NCBI GenBank assembly: GCA_964646755.1
Contig: CAZYIE010000006.1
Coordinates: forward strand, 40,303-104,302
Length of the DNA: 64,000 nucleotides
Direction: 5' to 3'
Source of the DNA: MVRV01 sp964646755
GTDB taxonomy: Bacteria > Desulfobacterota > Syntrophia > Syntrophales > Smithellaceae
The position numbers and the translations under genes were made by a program. The notes under the pieces are model-generated. The model was not told the origin of the DNA and ran no database searches. It was given only the letters and a program-made list of their open reading frames with translations. Of this stretch, positions 60,184 to 64,000 are shown piece by piece (the stretch's first letter is position 1; every line of letters starts with the position of its first letter).

Positions 60184-61206
60184 TTATAGTTTTGAAATAT
60201 CTTCTACAACTTTACGAATATCAATATTTACGGGACAAGACATGACGCAACGTCCGCAGCCGACACAGGCAATCGCGTCAAAATTGTCCACATAATATTT
60301 AAACTTGTGCATCGTGCGCTGACGCCATCTTTCCTTCTGAGAGGTACGCGGATTGTGACCTGATGTTTCCTTGGTAAACAGCGGGAACATGCAGGAATCC
60401 CATGACCGTATGCGCACTCCATCAGAACCTTTGACTTCATCGCTGATGTCGAAACAATGACAGGTGGGGCAAAAGTAGGTGCATGTCCCGCAGGCCAGAC
60501 ATTTACCGTGAATTGTGTTCCAGAAGGGATTATCGAAATTTTTATCCAGAATTGGTTTGACTTCATGCGCCGGAATTTTGGATGTGATCGCCTCTTTGGC
60601 CTTAGCCGCGATTTCATTTTTCTTTGCTTCCGCAGCAGCATCCGCTTTTGCTTCGCCAAAATACTGGGCCAGTTTTTCTCCTTTGGGGGTAATAAACTCG
60701 ACAAGATAGTCGCTGCCTATATCCGTCAACAGAATATCTGCTCCTTCCGAACCAACAGGCTCTCCGTCTACCGACGTGCAGAAGCAAGTAACATAGGGCG
60801 GCTGCACACAAGCCAGTGAGATAACCGTCGTGCTTTGTCTTTTAGCTATATAATAACCATCTTTATATTTTTCCTGATCGAAGAGCATATCCAGGAGCGC
60901 GAAACTGTGTGCATCACAGGGGCGCACACCAAACAGTACCGACTGATCAGCCTTGTTTTCTTCTGACGAAAACACCATGCCTTTTGTCGTGCGGGTAAAT
61001 TTCATCATGGCTTCCGTGTGTGGGAAGAAAACATTTTTCGGTGCGTTTTTGGAATTCAAATACGCAAAGTATGGTTCGCCATCCTTTTGCAGTGGTTCAA
61101 AAAGAACGTTGTCTTCTTTTTTTACCGGCGCCCAAACCAGGAAATCTCCGGCCATTTTCTTGGCAATGCCCGCAAGTGCATCTTTTTTGATCAAACGTTT
61201 TTCCAT
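60184..61206 (-). CDS. FlxB-like 4Fe-4S dicluster subunit (AsrA-like)
   Basis: A 340-residue Fe-S protein resembling AsrA/FlxB. Two C-terminal clusters are clear: CLACGTCTYFCPTCHCFD (about 237-254) and CVGCGRCVMSCPVNIDIRKV near residue 316. The N-terminal part carries AWFGVRPCDAHSFALL-like FGVRPCDAHSFALLD, typical of this family. It passes electrons between the FAD/NAD subunit and the Hdr/MvhD parts. Starts 73 bases after hdrB. Confidence 0.83.
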   Translation of the reverse strand: MEKRLIKKDALAGIAKKMAGDFLVWAPVKKEDNVLFEPLQKDGEPYFAYLNSKNAPKNVFFPHTEAMMKFTRTTKGMVFSSEENKADQSVLFGVRPCDAHSFALLDMLFDQEKYKDGYYIAKRQSTTVISLACVQPPYVTCFCTSVDGEPVGSEGADILLTDIGSDYLVEFITPKGEKLAQYFGEAKADAAAEAKKNEIAAKAKEAITSKIPAHEVKPILDKNFDNPFWNTIHGKCLACGTCTYFCPTCHCFDISDEVKGSDGVRIRSWDSCMFPLFTKETSGHNPRTSQKERWRQRTMHKFKYYVDNFDAIACVGCGRCVMSCPVNIDIRKVVEDISKL

Positions 61207-61278
61207 AATTGTCCCTAATTTATTATTTTTCCCAACTTTCCAATTTCAAAAGCATCTTGTCTATAAATGCATCATTTC

Positions 61279-62127
61279 TTATATCAATCTTAATTGGCTC
61301 AGCAGCGGCTGAGGATCAGTCAAATGTGTTTTAAAGGTCTCCGCCGCTCCGGAAAGACCTAGTGCCAGTGAAATCAATTCCGTAAAATAAAACACCGGCA
61401 TTTTCATATTTGGACTTGGTCGCATTTCCAGATTGGCCATACACATCGGGCAGGCCGTAACCACACAGTTTGCGCCGGCTTCTTTCGCCCCTGCCATCAG
61501 TTTGTCGCACATATCAACAACAATGGCTGTTTTACTGACCGACAGCGATCCACCGCAGCAGTCCGTCTTGTATGACCAGTTTTTCACATCCGCCCCAACA
61601 GAGCTCATCAGTTTATCGAGCATATAAGGATTTTCGTAATTTTCAAACTGGCAAACATCCGGTGGTCGAAGCAGGAGACAGCCGTAATAAGAAACCGGCT
61701 TTAATCCCGCAAGCGGTTTGACGACTTTTGCGCCCAATGCGTCAATTCCGATCTCATTGTAGATAATATCAATGGGATTGCGAATGCCGATCCCACCCTG
61801 ATACTTCGCACCCAATACACCTTCAATCCTTGTCTTGAGATCTTTGTCAGCTTTTAAATGATGTTCAGCCATTTTGAAACGATTGAAACAGGCGGCACAG
61901 GGAACCATAACATCCATTGCGTCTTTTTCCGCGTTAATGAGATTGCGAGCAGAAAGTGCAATAGATAAATCGAAATTCGTGTTGTGTGCGGCGGATGCTC
62001 CGCAGCAGGACCAATCGTCAACTTCTTTGAGTTCGATGTTGAGGGCTCGACTGACGGCCTTCATGGACTGATCATATTCTTTTCCCATCCCATGCAGCGA
62101 GCAGCCTGGATAATATGAAAATTTCAA
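61279..62127 (-). CDS. hdrB: Heterodisulfide reductase subunit B-like
   Basis: A 282-residue protein with two CCG domains, which hold noncubane [4Fe-4S] clusters in methanogen HdrB. The first ends DDWSCCGASAAH (about 38-49), the second is YGCLLLRPPD and KTDCCGGSLS (about 190). In bacteria the physiological disulfide is usually DsrC-like or unknown. Its neighbour HdrC supplies electrons. This is the catalytic subunit of the cluster. Confidence 0.9.
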   Translation of the reverse strand: MKFSYYPGCSLHGMGKEYDQSMKAVSRALNIELKEVDDWSCCGASAAHNTNFDLSIALSARNLINAEKDAMDVMVPCAACFNRFKMAEHHLKADKDLKTRIEGVLGAKYQGGIGIRNPIDIIYNEIGIDALGAKVVKPLAGLKPVSYYGCLLLRPPDVCQFENYENPYMLDKLMSSVGADVKNWSYKTDCCGGSLSVSKTAIVVDMCDKLMAGAKEAGANCVVTACPMCMANLEMRPSPNMKMPVFYFTELISLALGLSGAAETFKTHLTDPQPLLSQLRLI

Positions 62128-62203
62128 GAGAGTAGCCTCCTTCTATACTTGTTACTTCGTCGCATCCGCCATCGCAACGGCTGATGCGATACGGTTTTTT
62201 GCA

Positions 62204-62731
62204 TTATCTTGCTTTCGTTTTCTCAAAAATATTTTTTACCGATTTTAAATCCCTGGTCCGCGGCGGCAGAAGCGAAAGTTTTCCTTTCATAAACATACTC
62301 GGGGCGATATCCACATCAGAGAATAAATCACCGGACTTGAGTTTGTAATGGACCGTCATCAACATCTCGTGGACCCTGCCGCCAAACTTGATACTGGAAA
62401 GAAACGCTTCATGAAACTTCAGGACATTTGCTTCTTTCGCAGCAACGCCTTCCTCAATGGCCATCTGCCGAAGCACATCCATCATTCTCGCGATATCCAC
62501 CTGATTGGGGCAACGGGTAATGCAAGTTTCACAAGACAGGCAAAGCCAGATTGTCGAACTGCTAAGGACCTTGTCCTTCTGTCCGTTCTGAATCATCTTG
62601 ATAATCTTGTTGGGGTTGTATTCCATGTGCGACGCAACGGGACAACCAGCCGTGCACTTCCGGCAGTGATAACAGGCCTGCAGCGGCACACCGTGTATCT
62701 TTTTGTTTACTTCTTCCAGAAAAGTTTCCAT
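62204..62731 (-). CDS. hdrC: Heterodisulfide reductase subunit C-like
   Basis: A 175-residue Fe-S subunit with two [4Fe-4S] motifs, CYHCRKCTAGCPVASHM (about 20-36) and CLSCETCITRCPNQVDIARM (about 63-82), typical of HdrC. It delivers electrons from HdrA/MvhD to HdrB. Gap of 76 bases to hdrB. Confidence 0.9.
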   Translation of the reverse strand: METFLEEVNKKIHGVPLQACYHCRKCTAGCPVASHMEYNPNKIIKMIQNGQKDKVLSSSTIWLCLSCETCITRCPNQVDIARMMDVLRQMAIEEGVAAKEANVLKFHEAFLSSIKFGGRVHEMLMTVHYKLKSGDLFSDVDIAPSMFMKGKLSLLPPRTRDLKSVKNIFEKTKAR

Positions 62732-62754
62732 GTAAACTCCATCATATCAAACAA

Positions 62755-63765
62755 TTACGGGTTGTATATAAAATCCTGTTTATCGTGGTGTTCATCAAAC
62801 CTGCCTAAAGGCGGCATATCTTCCATACTGGAGCCCGCGCGGTTGCCAAACATTTCCCAGCAATCTTTGTCTATCTTCTTGAGATACTTTCTTAAATCCA
62901 CACCCATCGGACATACCGAAACACAGGACCCGCAATCCACGCACCGCCCGACCATGTGAAAAAGGCGCATCAACTGAAACACCTGGGTATCGCTCTTGTC
63001 TTCACCGATGCCCACCCACTGCGGTTGACTCTGTTCAACAAAACAAGTCGGGCAGTAGCAGGACGGACAGGCCTGGCGACAGGCATTGCAGCGCATGCAT
63101 TTTTCCATTTCCTTGTTGAAATATGCCCAGCGCTCTTCAATTGGCTTGGCTTCAAACTCCTTCACATCGTTGTATTCAGCGTCGGGATTCATCGCCGGAG
63201 CGGGTGATCCGATCATAGTGTCAGATATTACTGGGTTATTGAAACGGCAAGTTGCACAACTATCAGCCAATACATCCTTGAGGGCGACAGTTTTCTCACC
63301 GTCGGATGTCTTCATTTTGATCTGACCGCCATCAATATTCCCATCAACAATATCCGCACCGCTGATTTTAACTTTCAGCGCCTTGCCATCCACATAACCA
63401 TCGCAGGGAACGCCGATAATGCAAACTTCATCGCGCTCATATTGTCTTTCCTGCAGGTGAATAATGAGAGATCGTGTCGTGCAGCCGCGGGCAACTACAC
63501 CTATGACTTTTTTCTTCCGATCTTCCGGTTTGACACGCTTTTGTGAGTTCTTATGCGCCGTGATCTGATCGTGCACAAACTTGGCCAGATTATGCGTGCA
63601 GAGATTATTCCAGACAAGTTTGTCGGCTTCTTCCGGCTTCGTGATAAAACAAGGTGTTGCTGTTAACGGAAGCGTGCCTTTTTCATAACCGATGATCACT
63701 TCGGCTTTCTTTTCCAAAAGCAGCCTTTTTGCTTCTTCCCGTAATTTTGTTTCGATGTTTTCCAC
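62755..63765 (-). CDS. FlxC-like Fe-S subunit (F420-hydrogenase beta-like)
   Basis: A 336-residue protein, GTG start with GGGGAAATC upstream. The N-terminal part (VIGVVARGCTTRSLIIHLQE) fits the F420-hydrogenase/dehydrogenase beta family; two [4Fe-4S] motifs, CMRCNACRQACPSCYCPTC and CVDCGSCVSVCPMGVDLRKY, are in the C-terminal half (about 226-300). It is in the position of FlxC in Flx-Hdr clusters, a link between the NAD subunit and HdrA. An N-terminal DSCATCRFNN adds cysteine ligands. Name by position and similarity. Confidence 0.72.
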   Translation of the reverse strand: MENIETKLREEAKRLLLEKKAEVIIGYEKGTLPLTATPCFITKPEEADKLVWNNLCTHNLAKFVHDQITAHKNSQKRVKPEDRKKKVIGVVARGCTTRSLIIHLQERQYERDEVCIIGVPCDGYVDGKALKVKISGADIVDGNIDGGQIKMKTSDGEKTVALKDVLADSCATCRFNNPVISDTMIGSPAPAMNPDAEYNDVKEFEAKPIEERWAYFNKEMEKCMRCNACRQACPSCYCPTCFVEQSQPQWVGIGEDKSDTQVFQLMRLFHMVGRCVDCGSCVSVCPMGVDLRKYLKKIDKDCWEMFGNRAGSSMEDMPPLGRFDEHHDKQDFIYNP

Positions 63766-63810
63766 AGTGATGATTTCCCCGTTAAATTTAATTATCTTTT
63801 ATGAACAAGA

Positions 63811-64000
63811 CTATCCAATCTTCTTAATCAATTTATTGGCCGGTCCCAGTGCCTTTACTTTCGCCGTAACACCTTTGATAACCTGTGCGAATCTGTCGCC
63901 TTCGGAGGCGGAAACCCAGGTAAACATGGTTCTGTCGCCTTCCACGCCGATGTAATTCAGGAAACTCTTTAACGTCGCAAACTTGCGCCGCGCCACTAAA
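63811..64000 (-). CDS. MvhD/FlxD-like subunit (C-terminal part, cut by window end)
   Basis: The visible 63 residues end a methyl-viologen-hydrogenase delta-type subunit: LKSFLNYIGVEGDRTMFTWV and SASEGDRFAQVIKG followed by TAKVKALGPANKL. The frame is open to the right edge, so the start, including its [2Fe-2S] cysteines, is outside. MvhD passes electrons to HdrA, whose gene probably lies further right. Confidence 0.75.
   Translation of the reverse strand, partial: LVARRKFATLKSFLNYIGVEGDRTMFTWVSASEGDRFAQVIKGVTAKVKALGPANKLIKKIG

Noticed and set aside
1..64000. tRNA, rRNA or CRISPR array
   Set aside because: No cloverleaf-like sequence with CCA-type end, rRNA segment or regularly spaced repeats was recognised by eye; a covariance-model scan was not possible.

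Overview
The window looks like a draft-assembly piece (three 10-N gaps) of a strictly anaerobic Desulfobacterota/Deltaproteobacteria genome, most like the syntrophic Syntrophaceae. This is inferred from gene content: a VorABC-type 2-oxoacid:ferredoxin oxidoreductase, siroheme decarboxylase (alternative heme route), a tungsten aldehyde:ferredoxin oxidoreductase, an Nfn-type transhydrogenase, an Flx/MvhD-HdrBC flavin-bifurcation cluster, tandem-ACT proteins beside arylacyl-CoA ligase, and phasin-like proteins. No rRNA, tRNA, CRISPR array or transposase was seen.

Layout. 0-3.3 kb: 2-oxoacid:ferredoxin oxidoreductase operon with a tandem-ACT protein and an RF-1-domain protein. 3.4-5.8 kb: a lone ATP synthase c-subunit gene, then siroheme decarboxylase and hemL. 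6.0-11 kb, rightward: Fe-alcohol dehydrogenase, aldehyde:ferredoxin oxidoreductase, polyferredoxin and a short-chain dehydrogenase. 24-11 kb, leftward: periplasmic molybdenum enzyme with Fe-S and NrfD-type membrane subunits, two exported helix-hairpin-helix proteins, a large exported protein with an internal duplication, a YeiH-type exporter with a small membrane protein, a Usp-like protein, an arylsulfotransferase and an exported alkylsulfatase. 24.8-33.8 kb, rightward: acetate kinase, sulfoacetaldehyde acetyltransferase (Xsc), SDR, a second ThDP enzyme, MFS carrier, Zn-alcohol dehydrogenase, a small protein and a TetR regulator. 33.8-35.3 kb: gene relics around an omega-amidase. 35.5-50.4 kb: mostly housekeeping genes (MltA, ArgA-like, RecN, NadK, RdgC, phasins, BamD, thioredoxin, nucleoside phosphorylase, ACT protein, PaaK). 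50.5-56 kb: an exported S41 peptidase-caspase fusion with a DUF4384-like partner, a Tat amidohydrolase and an EF-hand protein. 56-64 kb, leftward: NfnAB, a RelE/Phd toxin-antitoxin pair, and the Flx-Hdr cluster, cut by the right edge.

The most striking feature is a pair of homologous regulatory modules of about 255 bp (5961-6215 and, inverted, 24285-24542). Each holds a 35-bp palindrome and a sigma-54 -24/-12 promoter (GG-N10-GC) at exactly the same distance (126 bp from palindrome centre to the -12 G). One drives the alcohol/aldehyde oxidation operon rightward and the other the molybdoenzyme/arylsulfotransferase/alkylsulfatase operon leftward, so the two convergent operons are probably one regulon. 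Read together, sulfatase releases alcohol and sulfate, and the alcohol is oxidised to aldehyde and acid with reduced ferredoxin. The adjacent Xsc-acetate kinase operon suggests C2-sulfonate desulfonation to sulfite, acetate and ATP. I interpret 6-33 kb as an organosulfur-degradation region. Its genes are visibly GC-richer than the 38-46 kb flank (judged by eye, not computed). Substrates, electron acceptor and regulator are inferred, not shown.
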